Shown piece after piece: positions 53,914-63,056 of a DNA stretch of 64,000 bases. Source of the stretch: Mycobacterium sp. Root135. GTDB taxonomy: Bacteria; Actinomycetota; Actinomycetes; Mycobacteriales; Mycobacteriaceae. Positions within the stretch are counted from its first letter, which is position 1. Every line of letters starts with the position of its first letter. The notes under the pieces are model-generated. The model had not been told where the DNA came from and searched no databases. It saw only the letters and a program-made list of their open reading frames with translations. Both the position numbers and the translations under genes were made by a program. The stretch is taken from contig NZ_LMEZ01000004.1 of the NCBI RefSeq assembly GCF_001426545.1, positions 434,001 to 498,000 of the forward strand, in the 5' to 3' direction.

Positions 53914-55020
53914 ATGGGCACTTTGGTGACGCTCGAGGAGTACTCGCGTCTGGTCTCGGCGATCCACGACGCCGCCGTCACCCCGGATCACTGGAACGCC
54001 GCCATGGCCGCCGTGCGGGCCAGTGTGGGTGGCATCAGCGCGGCACTGATCATCGCCGAGAACAGAACTCGCGACATCAAGAGCGCCAACCTGGCGCCCG
54101 ACGCCCGCCAGACGTACCTGGAGTACTACCGCGAGTTCGACTACGTCCTCGACGCGGTCGAGCACGGGCCGGTCGGTGCGATACACACGGGAGAGGCTTT
54201 GATCGCGCTCAAACCCCGGTCGGAGTTCTGCAGCGACTGGATGCGACCACACCACATGGACGACGGCCTCTTCGTGCGGCTCACCGACGGCGCGCAGCCC
54301 ACGTGCTTCCTCGTCGCCTCACCAAAGCAGGATGATTCCTTCACCACCCCCGAGCGGGTCGACCTCGTCAACGCCCTCATCCCCCACCTGCAGCAAGCGC
54401 TGCGCACCCAGGATCACCTCAGCGGGTTGGTGCACAGCGCCCGCGACGCCGCCGAGGCCGTCGACAACATGCGGCATGGGGTCTTCGTCGTCGGACCGTC
54501 CTCCGTCGTCGTCCACGCCAACCGGGTCGCCGAGGACATCGTCGCGACCGGAGACGGGCCGGTGGTCCGAGCGGGCCGCGTCGGGCTGGGCGTGCCCACC
54601 GCCGACGCCACACTTCAGCGTTGCATCGCAGATGCGCTCGGCCGCAACGGCTCTGATGCCCGTCGCGGCAATTCCCTGCTGTGCCCCCGCGCCGGGGAAC
54701 TGCGCCCCTACGTCATCCACGTCGTCCCCTTCACGTCTGTGCCACCCGATGGACGCCAACCCCGCGCCCTGGTGATCGTCGTCGACCCGGAGCGGCAGAC
54801 CGAGCCGAACCGGAACCTGCTGATCCACCTGTTCGGGTTGACCCGAGCCGAAGCCGAGATCGCGCTGCGGGTCCTTCGGGGCGACGGACTCAGACCCATC
54901 TCCGAGGAGCTGACCTTGTCGCTCGCGACGGTCAAGACCCATCTTCAGCACGTCTTCATGAAGACGGGCACGCACCGGCAGGCCGAACTGGTCCGGTTGC
55001 TGCTGTCTGTCACACCGTGA
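53914..55020 (+). CDS. LuxR-type HTH regulator with sensory N-terminus
   Basis: This 368-residue regulator has an N-terminal helical region over about 1-160, a PAS-like middle (VDNMRHGVFVVGPSSVVVHAN), and a C-terminal LuxR/GerE helix-turn-helix at about 305-360 (LTRAEAEIALRVLRGDGLRPISEELTLSLATVKTHLQHVF). ATG 53914 is chosen because AGGGGG lies 6 bases upstream; the frame also holds 53872. It converges on the FAD oxidoreductase gene with a single-base gap and may regulate it. Confidence 0.88.
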   Translation: MGTLVTLEEYSRLVSAIHDAAVTPDHWNAAMAAVRASVGGISAALIIAENRTRDIKSANLAPDARQTYLEYYREFDYVLDAVEHGPVGAIHTGEALIALKPRSEFCSDWMRPHHMDDGLFVRLTDGAQPTCFLVASPKQDDSFTTPERVDLVNALIPHLQQALRTQDHLSGLVHSARDAAEAVDNMRHGVFVVGPSSVVVHANRVAEDIVATGDGPVVRAGRVGLGVPTADATLQRCIADALGRNGSDARRGNSLLCPRAGELRPYVIHVVPFTSVPPDGRQPRALVIVVDPERQTEPNRNLLIHLFGLTRAEAEIALRVLRGDGLRPISEELTLSLATVKTHLQHVFMKTGTHRQAELVRLLLSVTP

Positions 55021-55021
55021 T

Positions 55022-56389
55022 TCATCGGGTCACCGCCAGCACCGGATGCGCCCGCTGCCGACGGACGGCCCGCGCGACGTGGACCACGAAGTCCGGCCTC
55101 AGGAGTCGCGTTGGCGTCGTCAACATTCCGGTCACCCTCAGAAACTCCTGGGCTACGAACGGATCCGATTCCGCCGCCGCGAGAACCCGGCCCACGTAGG
55201 CATTGGTGAGTCGCGTCATCATCGGTCGCGGACCGGGGATCTCCGGCAACGCGAGATCCGAGCCGACGGCGGTCTGCCACGCCACGCGGATCTTCTTCGC
55301 CGACGCGCGGTGAAAGCGTTGCGGCAGTTCGACTTCGCCGTGCCGCAGGCAGTCGCGCAAGACCAGCGCCTCCATCGACGCGATCGTCATGCCCTGCCCG
55401 TAGATCGGGTTGAAGCTGCTCACCGCGTCGCCGAGGACCAGCAAGCCGTCGGGCATCCGTTCCATCCGGTCGTACCGTCGCCATCGGTTGGCCGGAAAGC
55501 GATGCCTGCACACCTCGCCCAGTGGCTCGGCGGCCCGGGCCGCGGCCAGCGCATGCGGGGGCGCCCAGTCGGCGCCGAAGTCCACGATCTCGGCCTGGGT
55601 GGTCGGCGACTCGACCAAACCCAAGGTGCCCGCACAGAGGATCCACCTCTCGTCCTCCGCCCGGAACATCACGAATCCGTGGGGACGCCCCGGTTCGAAC
55701 AGCCTGGCGAAGGTGTGTTCCCGCAGCGTTCCGTCCGGAATACGAACCGGCACACTGGAATAGGTGACGTGGACGGCCAATTCCTGCTCCTCGGGTCGGC
55801 CGTAGCCGAGCCGCTGCAGCACCGCGGGCGTACGCGATCCGCGGCCCGTCGCGTCGACGGTCAGGTCCGCTTCCAGGACCACGGCGCTGTGGTCGGCATG
55901 ACGGTGGAGCACGGCGCCCGTGACCCGACCGTCGGACGAGGTGAGGTCGACGATGTCGTGACGGTCGAGCATCGACACGTTCGGGATGCGCCGCAACCGG
56001 CGCCGGACGTGGCATTCGATGAACGGCCGGCTGGCGTGGTGGGTGATCAGCGACCCCGGATTCGGGATCGAGCCACTGCGCGTGACGAGGTGACCGCCGA
56101 AGAAGACGTGGAATCGGGACAGGTCGCCGTCGTTCCAGCAGTGCGCACCGTCGGCGACGAGTTCGTCCAGCAGACCGGGAAACAGCTCCTCGGCGATCTC
56201 GCCGCAGCGGGACATCAGCACGTGGGGTTGACGGCTCTGCGGAACCCCGCGTCTCGGCGTCGCCTGATCGGTCAGCTCGTCGCGCTCCACCACGGTCACC
56301 CGGTCGTAGAAGTCGCTCAGCACGCGCGCGGCGAGCAGCCCACCCATGCTCGCGCCAAGGACTACCGCGTGTTCTCCACGTCTTTGCAT
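55022..56389 (-). CDS. FAD-dependent monooxygenase-like oxidoreductase
   Basis: This 455-residue flavoprotein has an N-terminal FAD loop VVLGASMGGLLAARVL at 8-23, an ERD ribose-binding acid (VTVVERDEL), a middle DATGRGSRTP, and late LVLGDAVSSFNPIYGQGM, the GD motif of geranylgeranyl reductase/hydroxylase-type enzymes. It probably hydroxylates, epoxidises or reduces a lipophilic substrate, possibly with NAD(P)H. ATG 56389 is chosen; the frame is open to 56644 without support. The 115-bp upstream region contains nested inverted repeats. Confidence 0.88.
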   Translation of the reverse strand: MQRRGEHAVVLGASMGGLLAARVLSDFYDRVTVVERDELTDQATPRRGVPQSRQPHVLMSRCGEIAEELFPGLLDELVADGAHCWNDGDLSRFHVFFGGHLVTRSGSIPNPGSLITHHASRPFIECHVRRRLRRIPNVSMLDRHDIVDLTSSDGRVTGAVLHRHADHSAVVLEADLTVDATGRGSRTPAVLQRLGYGRPEEQELAVHVTYSSVPVRIPDGTLREHTFARLFEPGRPHGFVMFRAEDERWILCAGTLGLVESPTTQAEIVDFGADWAPPHALAAARAAEPLGEVCRHRFPANRWRRYDRMERMPDGLLVLGDAVSSFNPIYGQGMTIASMEALVLRDCLRHGEVELPQRFHRASAKKIRVAWQTAVGSDLALPEIPGPRPMMTRLTNAYVGRVLAAAESDPFVAQEFLRVTGMLTTPTRLLRPDFVVHVARAVRRQRAHPVLAVTR

Positions 56390-56411
56390 TGCGTCGCTCC
56401 CCGTGTCGAGG

Positions 56412-56481
56412 CCACACCCCCCGGTTGGCCTGCCTTCAACCAACCAGTGTGGGGAGAGCGAAACGTCATCCAAACGGATGA
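56412..56481. promoter_or_regulatory. Nested inverted repeats upstream of the oxidoreductase
   Basis: CCACAC (56412-56417) pairs with GTGTGG (56447-56452), and GGTTGG (56423-56428) pairs with CCAACC (56440-56445) inside it. A separate TCATCC-AAAC-GGATGA palindrome lies at 56466-56481. They sit 23-92 bases upstream of the FAD oxidoreductase start and could be regulator sites or a terminator for the HAD gene. Confidence 0.5.
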
Positions 56482-56504
56482 TCTTGGCGCGGTGGGAACA
56501 CCGA

Positions 56505-57317
56505 CTACAGGCCGAGCAACTCCGGCAGGTCGGCCACCGAATCGATGACGTAGTTGGGCTGCATGGCGAATTCGTCTGCGGCCCAACGATCCAACGTGTC
56601 CTGCCGGAACTTCCCGGTGCGTACCAGCACGCCGGCCATGCCAACCACCTGCCCGGCGAGGACGTCGTTGTTGAGGTCGTCGCCGACGACGTACATCTCT
56701 TCGGGGTCGACGCCGAGCCGGCCCGCCGCGGCGAGGAAGCCCTCCGGCGCGGGCTTGCCGACGGCGGCGGCCTTGCGACCGGAGGTCTGCTCCATGCCGA
56801 TGAGGTACATGCCGGTGTCGACGCGCAGCCCCTCGGTGGTGTTCCACGCCGTGCTCCGGTGCATCGCCACGACCGGAACGCCCCGTGCCATCCAGTCGTA
56901 GACCCGGCTCAGCGTGACGTGGTCGTACTCCGATCCGGCGCCGCCGAGTAGGACGACGTCCGGGGTGTCCGGGTCGGAGCCGGTCACCTCGTGGGGGTAG
57001 ACGACGTCGACGCCGTGCATGTCCTCGGCGATCTGGCCGCTGTTGACCAGAAGGCACTTGGCTCCCGGATAGCGGTCTCGGACGTAGTTGGCGGTCAGCA
57101 CCGCCGCGGTGATGACCTCGTCCGCGGCGACCTCCATGCCGGAGTCGCTGAGCAGTTCGGCGATCTGAGCGCGGGTCTTGGTGGTGGTGTTGGTGAGGTA
57201 CGTCCTGGCGATCTGGTGGTCGGCGAGCACGCGCAGCGTGTCCGCCGCACCGTCAATGGGCTTCCACGACGTCACCAGGACGCCATCGATGTCGAACAGC
57301 ACTCCACCGATAGCCAT
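56505..57317 (-). CDS. HAD-superfamily (IIA) hydrolase
   Basis: This 270-residue phosphatase of the NagD/HAD-IIA class has motif I GVLFDIDGVLVTSW at residues 4-17 with the nucleophile Asp, motif II TYLTNTTTKTR, Lys in GKPAPEGFL, and motif IV VGDDLNNDVLAG. It would hydrolyse a small phosphate ester in the cytoplasm. ATG 57317 is used; the longer start at 57338 adds only unrelated residues. The gene is upstream of the oxidoreductase on the same strand, 115 bases apart. Confidence 0.92.
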   Translation of the reverse strand: MAIGGVLFDIDGVLVTSWKPIDGAADTLRVLADHQIARTYLTNTTTKTRAQIAELLSDSGMEVAADEVITAAVLTANYVRDRYPGAKCLLVNSGQIAEDMHGVDVVYPHEVTGSDPDTPDVVLLGGAGSEYDHVTLSRVYDWMARGVPVVAMHRSTAWNTTEGLRVDTGMYLIGMEQTSGRKAAAVGKPAPEGFLAAAGRLGVDPEEMYVVGDDLNNDVLAGQVVGMAGVLVRTGKFRQDTLDRWAADEFAMQPNYVIDSVADLPELLGL

Positions 57318-57327
57318 GGTGCCGAGG

Positions 57328-58836
57328 TTAAACGGCAAACGTGTCAGCGCAACTCGGGCCCCGTTGATCGCGGGCCCAATCGTTGTCGCAGAGCCACGGT
57401 GACGCCGACGCCGCCACCGACCACGCCAGCTCCGCGGGGACGTCGAGCACCCGGTATCCCTTCACGCCCGCCGCGGTCGCCGCCACCAGCGTCGCAACGC
57501 CAGCGCGCCGCTGAAAGTACGTCTGACGCACCGTCCAACCGATGATGCCCGCCGTGGCGATGCAGTCGCGGCGCCGCTCGAGGCTCCCGGCCCGCGCCAC
57601 CAACCAGCCACCGCCTGCGCGGTGACCAAGTGCACGCGCACGATCGGCGGCCAGGAACGCGGCGACGACCGTCGCCACCATCCAACCCACCCAGGCGATC
57701 GGCGGTATCGCGACGACGAACGCCGCCCCGGCCATGCCGACGCCAAGCACCAGCGGAAGCGCCAGCGCTCGCGTCCACCGCCGACGGGTCGCGACCGGAC
57801 CGTGCCCGAGCAGGTCACCTCCGACGACGTCGGGCCGTCCGATCAGCTCGGTCAGCACGCCTGAGACCGTGGCCGCCGGGCAGGGCGGCAGCAGCAGCGA
57901 CGCCTCACCCGATCCGTTGACCCCGGTCATCACCGCATCCAGTCGGGCGCCGCCGAACATCCGCACCAGCAGGGGTTCCCGAATGGTGCCGCCGCGCAGC
58001 CTGCGCATGTCTAAGGTGTGTTCGCGGGCTCGTAGCAGGCCGTGCTCGAGGTGCAGGACGCCCGCGCCGCCGTGGTCGTCGCGCCGCGACAGGACCAGGT
58101 TGCCGAACGTCAGAAGGGACCGGACGACCGACAGCACGACCGAGAGCACCAGCACCACGACGACGGCCACCGCAACGGTGACCACGATCCCGACGCGCTC
58201 CGCGGCGTCGAACCCCTCCCTGGCAAGCGTCGAATCCTGCAGTGCCACCGCAGCTCCCGTCTGATACACCAGCCCGACGGCGGCGGCGATCATCGCGAGA
58301 CCGGTGAAGCTCAACGGGCTGTAGCGCAACCACGACGGCTGCCACCTGGCGATCACCCGGTCCAGCGGCGGCCCCTCCTGCGGGTCCGCCGTCAGCGAGT
58401 CGGCCAGCAGGATCGCCCGCAGCCCCGGCACGTCGCTCGACCGAACGGCGTCCAGTGCGAATTCTGCGTCGCCCCTGACTTCCTGGCCGGTGCTGACCTT
58501 GACGACTGTCAGCCCCAGGAGCCGGTGCAGTAGCCGGGCGTCGGTGGACACCGAGCGAATCCTGTTGCGCGGCAACGACGACACCGTGCGCTGCAGCACT
58601 CCTTCGCGGCGCTGGATCTGCTCGCCGTCGATGCGGTAGGTGGTGGTGAACCAGCGCGCCACGCCGAACACGATCAGCAGTACCAGCACGGCGATCGACC
58701 ACATCTGGTTGCCCGTCGCCGACCCGAGCACCACGGAGCCGATCAGCAGGGGTAGTTGCCGCAGCAGTTCGTGTGCGGGGTGGACGAGCAGCATGCGGGG
58801 GCTGAGCCTGCGCCACTGCACGTCTGGCGAGGTCAC
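57328..58836 (-). CDS. Bacterial PH-domain membrane protein, YdbT-like
   Basis: This 502-residue membrane protein has an N-terminal helix pair (about 22-60), then bacterial PH (bPH2) domains, the first seen as TTYRIDGEQIQRREGVLQRTVSSLPRNRIRSV. More helices follow near 180-205 and 220-245, a second PH-like part (MRRLRGGTIREPLLVRMFGG), two helices at about 375-415, and a third PH-like end. This fits the YdbT family. GTG 58836 overlaps the stop of the smaller PH gene (GTGA). The frame runs on to 60174 on paper, but that is antisense to the SDR gene. Confidence 0.87.
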   Translation of the reverse strand: MTSPDVQWRRLSPRMLLVHPAHELLRQLPLLIGSVVLGSATGNQMWSIAVLVLLIVFGVARWFTTTYRIDGEQIQRREGVLQRTVSSLPRNRIRSVSTDARLLHRLLGLTVVKVSTGQEVRGDAEFALDAVRSSDVPGLRAILLADSLTADPQEGPPLDRVIARWQPSWLRYSPLSFTGLAMIAAAVGLVYQTGAAVALQDSTLAREGFDAAERVGIVVTVAVAVVVVLVLSVVLSVVRSLLTFGNLVLSRRDDHGGAGVLHLEHGLLRAREHTLDMRRLRGGTIREPLLVRMFGGARLDAVMTGVNGSGEASLLLPPCPAATVSGVLTELIGRPDVVGGDLLGHGPVATRRRWTRALALPLVLGVGMAGAAFVVAIPPIAWVGWMVATVVAAFLAADRARALGHRAGGGWLVARAGSLERRRDCIATAGIIGWTVRQTYFQRRAGVATLVAATAAGVKGYRVLDVPAELAWSVAASASPWLCDNDWARDQRGPSCADTFAV

Positions 58837-59330
58837 GTGGCGTCCCGGTCGCCGATCGCGGCGACGTCGGTCAACTGCGCGACGATCCGGTCGGCGACGT
58901 CGACGTCCAGCGCGACGATGCGCACCGCGCCCGCCGACGACGCGGTCGTCACGGTGACGTTGGCCAGTCCGAAGATGCGGTCGAGCGGGCCGCGGTGGGT
59001 GTCGACTGTCTGGACCCGGGAGATCGGCGCGATGCGGCGTTCCTGCACCAGCCAGCCGGTTCTGGTGAAGACCGCGGGCGTCGGCACGTCGACGCAGACG
59101 TCCCAGCGGTGCACCCGGTACCGCCACAGCGGCGCCACCACGACGAACGTCACGATTCCGAATACGGTGACGACGGCCGCGAGAACGTGCCACCACCCGC
59201 GGCTGGAGTCGAACACCAGCCACGCCACCTGGGCCACCGAGAGCACGGCCCACGGGATCGCCGCCGCCAGTGCCCACACCATCGGCGCCTTGCGGCTCGG
59301 TGGGTTGGCGGGGTCGACGAGTGTCACCAT
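58833..59330 (-). CDS. Bacterial PH-domain membrane protein, YdbS-like
   Basis: This 165-residue protein has two helices at about 18-38 and 48-72, followed by one bPH2 domain (RTGWLVQERRIAPISRVQTVDTHRGPLDRIFGLANVTV). It pairs with the larger YdbT-like protein through a 4-base overlap, the usual ydbS-ydbT order; in Bacillus this pair gives resistance to some bacteriocins (family knowledge). The start is uncertain between ATG 59330 and nearby GTG codons. It is divergent from the third SDR across about 22 bases. Confidence 0.83.
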   Translation of the reverse strand: MVTLVDPANPPSRKAPMVWALAAAIPWAVLSVAQVAWLVFDSSRGWWHVLAAVVTVFGIVTFVVVAPLWRYRVHRWDVCVDVPTPAVFTRTGWLVQERRIAPISRVQTVDTHRGPLDRIFGLANVTVTTASSAGAVRIVALDVDVADRIVAQLTDVAAIGDRDAT

Positions 59331-59352
59331 CACCCTGAGTATGGTCGTGCCC

Positions 59353-60276
59353 ATGAGCGCCAACACCAAGTGGACGGCCGCCGACGTACCCGATCAGACC
59401 GGCCGCGTCGCCATCGTCACCGGCTCCAACACCGGCCTGGGTTACGAGACTGCGCTGGTTCTCGCGACCCGCGGCGCGCACGTCGTCATGGCGGTGCGCG
59501 ACGTCGACAAGGGCAAGGCCGCGGCGGCCAGGATCCAGGGGCAGGTGCCGCGGGCCGACGTCACCGTGCAGTCGCTCGACGTGGGGTCGCTGCAGTCCGT
59601 CCGGACGGCTGCCGAGGAGTTGAAGAGCGCCTACCCGCGTGTCGACCTGCTGATCAACAACGCCGGCGTGATGTATCCGCCGAAGCAGTTGACCGCCGAC
59701 GGTTTCGAGCTCCAGTTCGGCACCAACCACCTCGGCGCGTTCGCCCTGACCGGCCTGCTCCTCGAGAACCTGCTGCCCGTCGAGGGGTCTCGCGTCGTCG
59801 CGGTCGCCAGCATCGCCCACACCATCCAGGCCGCCATCCACTTCGACGATCTGCAGTGGGAGCGCAAGTACAACCGCGTCGCCGCATACGGTCAGTCGAA
59901 GCTGTCCAACCTCATGTTCACCTACGAGCTCAACCGCAGGCTGGCCGCGCGCGACGCGGCGACGATCGCCGTGGCAGCCCATCCGGGCATCTCCAACACC
60001 GAACTGATGCGCCACGTCCCCGGTTCCGGCCTGCCGGGCTTCAGCGCACTGGCCGGTCTGGTCACCAACAGCGCGGAGGTGGGTGCGCTGGCCACACTGC
60101 GGGCGGCCACCGACGGAGGCGTGCGGGGCGCCGAGTACTACGGGCCCGACGGCTTCCGCGAACTGCGCGGCCACCCGAAGCGGGTCCAGTCAAGCAAGCA
60201 GTCACACGACCAGGACGTCCAGGGGCGACTGTGGACGGTGTCCGAAGAGCTCACCGGCGTCACCTATCCGCTATGA
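59353..60276 (+). CDS. SDR-family oxidoreductase (Rv0439c orthologue), copy 3
   Basis: This 307-residue SDR has a cofactor loop TGSNTGLGYETALVLATRGA, NNAGVMYPPKQLTADGFELQ and catalytic YGQSK. It is clearly related to the two SDRs at 47855 and 48794 and is the copy in the conserved place next to moeA (Rv0439c-Rv0438c). Its stop overlaps the moeA start (ATGA), so the two are translationally coupled. The substrate is unknown. Confidence 0.93.
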   Translation: MSANTKWTAADVPDQTGRVAIVTGSNTGLGYETALVLATRGAHVVMAVRDVDKGKAAAARIQGQVPRADVTVQSLDVGSLQSVRTAAEELKSAYPRVDLLINNAGVMYPPKQLTADGFELQFGTNHLGAFALTGLLLENLLPVEGSRVVAVASIAHTIQAAIHFDDLQWERKYNRVAAYGQSKLSNLMFTYELNRRLAARDAATIAVAAHPGISNTELMRHVPGSGLPGFSALAGLVTNSAEVGALATLRAATDGGVRGAEYYGPDGFRELRGHPKRVQSSKQSHDQDVQGRLWTVSEELTGVTYPL

Positions 60277-61466
60277 GATCCGTCGAGGAGCACCAGCGGG
60301 CGGTCGCAGGCCTGATCACGGCGCGCGCGCCGGTCGACGTCGCCATCGGTGACGCGCTCGGCCTCGTTCTCGCGGCCGATGTCGTTGCGCCGCTTGCCCT
60401 TCCCGGTTTCGACAACTCGGCGATGGACGGGTACGCCGTCGTCGCCGAGGACATCGCGGACGCCTCCGAGGATCACCCGGTGAAACTGCCGGTGGCAGAA
60501 GACATTCCCGCTGGCCGCACCGATGCGCTCATACTGAAACCCGGCACCGCGCACCGGATCATGACGGGCGCACCACTGCCAACCGGGGCGACGGCGGTCA
60601 TTCCGGTGGAGGCCACCGACGGCTCGACGGAGATCGTGTCGATCCGCGCCAGCGTGGTGCCGGGCCAACACGTGCGACGCGCTGGCGAGGACGTCACACC
60701 GGGCACGACGGTGCTGCACACCGGCCAGGTCCTCACCCCCGCGGCCCTGGGGCTCGCCGCCGCGCTTGGCCTCGGCTCGTTGAAAGTCATTCCACGCCAA
60801 CGCGTTCTGGTGATGTCGACGGGGTCGGAGCTGGTGGCTCCCGGCATTCCGCTGCAGCCGGGGCAGATCTACGAGTCCAACGCCGTCATGCTCGCCGCGG
60901 CGGTGCGCGACGCCGGCGCCGACGTGGTGACGTCGTCGATGACCGAGGACGACGTCGACCTGTTCCGAAGCGAGCTGCAAAAGCACGCAGGCAACGCCGA
61001 CCTGGTGATCACCACCGGCGGGGTCAGCGCGGGAGCCTACGAGGTGGTCAAGGACTCTCTGGCCGACGAGGTCGAGTTCGTGAAGGTCGCGATGCAGCCG
61101 GGCATGCCGCAGGGTTCCGGTGTCGTGTGGGGAACGCCGATCGTCACCCTGCCTGGCAATCCCGTCAGCGCCCTGGTGTCGTTCGAGGTGTTCATCCGGG
61201 CCCCCTTGCGGGCGGCGATGGGATTGCCGCACCCCGGCCGACCCCGTCGTCCGGCCACCCTGCTCGAGGATCTGAAGTCACCGCCCGGGCGGCGGCAGTT
61301 TCGCCGCGGGGTCCTCGACCACGACGGCGGGACGGTCACCAGCTACGGGCCTCCCGCGTCGCATCATCTGCGCTGGTTGGCGTCGGCGGATTGCCTGTTG
61401 GAAATCGGCGAGGACGTCACGGAACTGGCGGCCGGATCACCCGTGCAGGTTTGGGACCTGAGCTGA
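60273..61466 (+). CDS. moeA: Molybdopterin molybdenumtransferase MoeA
   Basis: MoeA inserts molybdate into adenylylated molybdopterin to finish molybdenum cofactor. The protein has 397 residues with the N-terminal PGFDNSAMDGYAV signature, GEDVTPGTTVLHTGQ in the linker domain, MSTGSELV and TTGGVSAGAYEVVKD in the MogA-like domain, and PGNPVSALVSFEVF. It matches Rv0438c (MoeA2). The start overlaps the SDR stop, and psd follows 20 bases later. Confidence 0.95.
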   Translation: MRSVEEHQRAVAGLITARAPVDVAIGDALGLVLAADVVAPLALPGFDNSAMDGYAVVAEDIADASEDHPVKLPVAEDIPAGRTDALILKPGTAHRIMTGAPLPTGATAVIPVEATDGSTEIVSIRASVVPGQHVRRAGEDVTPGTTVLHTGQVLTPAALGLAAALGLGSLKVIPRQRVLVMSTGSELVAPGIPLQPGQIYESNAVMLAAAVRDAGADVVTSSMTEDDVDLFRSELQKHAGNADLVITTGGVSAGAYEVVKDSLADEVEFVKVAMQPGMPQGSGVVWGTPIVTLPGNPVSALVSFEVFIRAPLRAAMGLPHPGRPRRPATLLEDLKSPPGRRQFRRGVLDHDGGTVTSYGPPASHHLRWLASADCLLEIGEDVTELAAGSPVQVWDLS

Positions 61467-61486
61467 CCCCGTAGAATCGGAACCCC

Positions 61487-62200
61487 ATGGCCAGACCCGC
61501 GCGACCCGCCGATGCCGCCAACGAGTCCGAGTTCTCCCGTTTCGTTGAGTTGGTCCGTTCCACCGTTCCGCCCGTCCATTCCGCTGGCCTGCCGTTCATC
61601 GCAGGTGGGCTGGGAGTCGCCGCCGCCGGTCGCAAGCACCGGTGGCTGCGCAATGCGGGCCTGACTGCTGCCGGGGCCTGTGCCCTGTTCTTTCGGCACC
61701 CGCCGCGGGTGCCGCCGACCAGGCCCGGCGTCGTCGTCGCCCCCGCCGACGGAGTCGTCACGCTGATCGAACAGGTCCGCCCACCCGCCGAGCTCAACAT
61801 GCCCGACGTGCCGATGACCAGGGTCAGCATCTTCCTGTCGATCTTCGACGCCCACGTGCAGCGGGCGCCCGTCGGCGGCGACGTCCTCACCGTCAAGTAC
61901 CGGCCCGGTCAGTTCCAGTCCGCGGACAAGGACAGCGCGAGCGAGGTCAACGAGTGCAACGCGGTGTGGTTCCGCACCGCAGACGGAGTCGACGTGGCCG
62001 CGGTCCAGATCGCCGGTCTGATCGCCCGCCGCATCGTCTGCTCGGTCAACGCCGGGGACAAGGTGGGCCTCGGTGAGACCTACGGGCTGATCCGCTTCGG
62101 CTCGCGCCTCGACACCTACTTTCCGCAGGACTCCCGGGTGATGGTCGAGCTGGGCCAGCGCGCCATCGGCGGCGAAACGGTTCTCGCGGAGCTGTCGTGA
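61487..62200 (+). CDS. psd: Phosphatidylserine decarboxylase proenzyme
   Basis: Psd converts phosphatidylserine to phosphatidylethanolamine at the membrane. The 237-residue proenzyme self-cleaves between Gly205 and Ser206 ([12 protein letters not shown]), giving a pyruvoyl group. HAHVQ-like [11 protein letters not shown] carries the conserved His. The short, soluble-looking form matches the PSD-A group (Rv0437c). The stop overlaps the GTG start of pssA (GTGA), so the two sequential pathway genes are translationally coupled. Confidence 0.95.
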   Translation: MARPARPADAANESEFSRFVELVRSTVPPVHSAGLPFIAGGLGVAAAGRKHRWLRNAGLTAAGACALFFRHPPRVPPTRPGVVVAPADGVVTLIEQVRPPAELNMPDVPMTRVSIFLSIFDAHVQRAPVGGDVLTVKYRPGQFQSADKDSASEVNECNAVWFRTADGVDVAAVQIAGLIARRIVCSVNAGDKVGLGETYGLIRFGSRLDTYFPQDSRVMVELGQRAIGGETVLAELS

Positions 62201-63054
62201 GCCGTCCCGAGGGCCAACCCGCCCGTGGTCTACGCATCCTCCCAAGCGCGACGACCGTCCTGGCGATCTGCGCGGGTCTGACGTCCATCAAGTTCGCCCT
62301 CGACGAGAAGCCGTGGATCTCGCTGGCCCTGATCGGGGCCGCCGCCATCCTCGACGGCATCGACGGCGGCATCGCCCGTGCGCTCAACGCCCAGTCTCGG
62401 ATGGGCGCCGAGATCGACTCCCTGGCCGACGCGGTGAACTTCGGCGTGGCACCGGCACTCGTCGTCTACCTGACGCTGCTGCCGAACTCTCAGCTCGGCT
62501 GGATCTTCGTGCTGTTGTACGCCGTCTGCGTCGTGCTGCGGCTGGCCCGGTTCAACGCGCTGCTCGACGACCACACCAAGCCCGCGTACACCCGCGAGTT
62601 CTTCACGGGCGTGCCCGCACCGTGCGGCGCCGTGGGGGCGCTCGGCCCGCTGGTCGCCTTCATGCAGTTCGGGCACGGCTGGTGGACGTCGCACTGGTTC
62701 GTCTGCGCATGGCTGGCCGCGAACGCGGCGCTGCTGGTCAGCCGGGTGCCGACGTTGGCGCTGAAGGCGATCTCGGTCCCGGAGAACGCCGCGCCGATTC
62801 TGCTGATCCTGGTGGCGGCCGCGGCCGCCGGACTTCTGCTCTTCCCGTACGTGCTGGTGTTGCTGATCATCGTCGGATACGTCTGCATGATGCCGTTCAC
62901 CATCCGCAGTCAGCGTTGGGTGGCAGCGCGCCCCGAGGCCTGGGACGCCAAACCCGGACAACGTCGGGCGGTCCGCCGCGCGGCGCGGCGGGCGGCACCC
63001 AACCGGCGCTCGGTGGCTCGCCTCGGGCTGCGCAAGCCCGGCTCCCGGGGTTAG
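62197..63054 (+). CDS. pssA: CDP-diacylglycerol-serine O-phosphatidyltransferase PssA
   Basis: PssA joins CDP-diacylglycerol and serine to give phosphatidylserine, the substrate of Psd encoded just before. The 285-residue membrane protein has the CDP-alcohol phosphotransferase motif DG-x2-AR-x8-G-x3-D-x3-D, seen as [20 protein letters not shown] then LAD, and about six to eight helices. A basic, Arg-rich tail follows the last helix. It overlaps psd by 4 bases, and the AAA ATPase gene starts 2 bases after its stop. Confidence 0.95.
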   Translation: MSRPEGQPARGLRILPSATTVLAICAGLTSIKFALDEKPWISLALIGAAAILDGIDGGIARALNAQSRMGAEIDSLADAVNFGVAPALVVYLTLLPNSQLGWIFVLLYAVCVVLRLARFNALLDDHTKPAYTREFFTGVPAPCGAVGALGPLVAFMQFGHGWWTSHWFVCAWLAANAALLVSRVPTLALKAISVPENAAPILLILVAAAAAGLLLFPYVLVLLIIVGYVCMMPFTIRSQRWVAARPEAWDAKPGQRRAVRRAARRAAPNRRSVARLGLRKPGSRG

Positions 63055-63056
63055 GC

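Noticed and set aside
58837..60174. Upstream extension of the large PH-domain protein to 948 residues
   Set aside because: The extension is antisense to the SDR at 59353 and the smaller PH gene. The GTG overlapping the upstream stop is the natural start.
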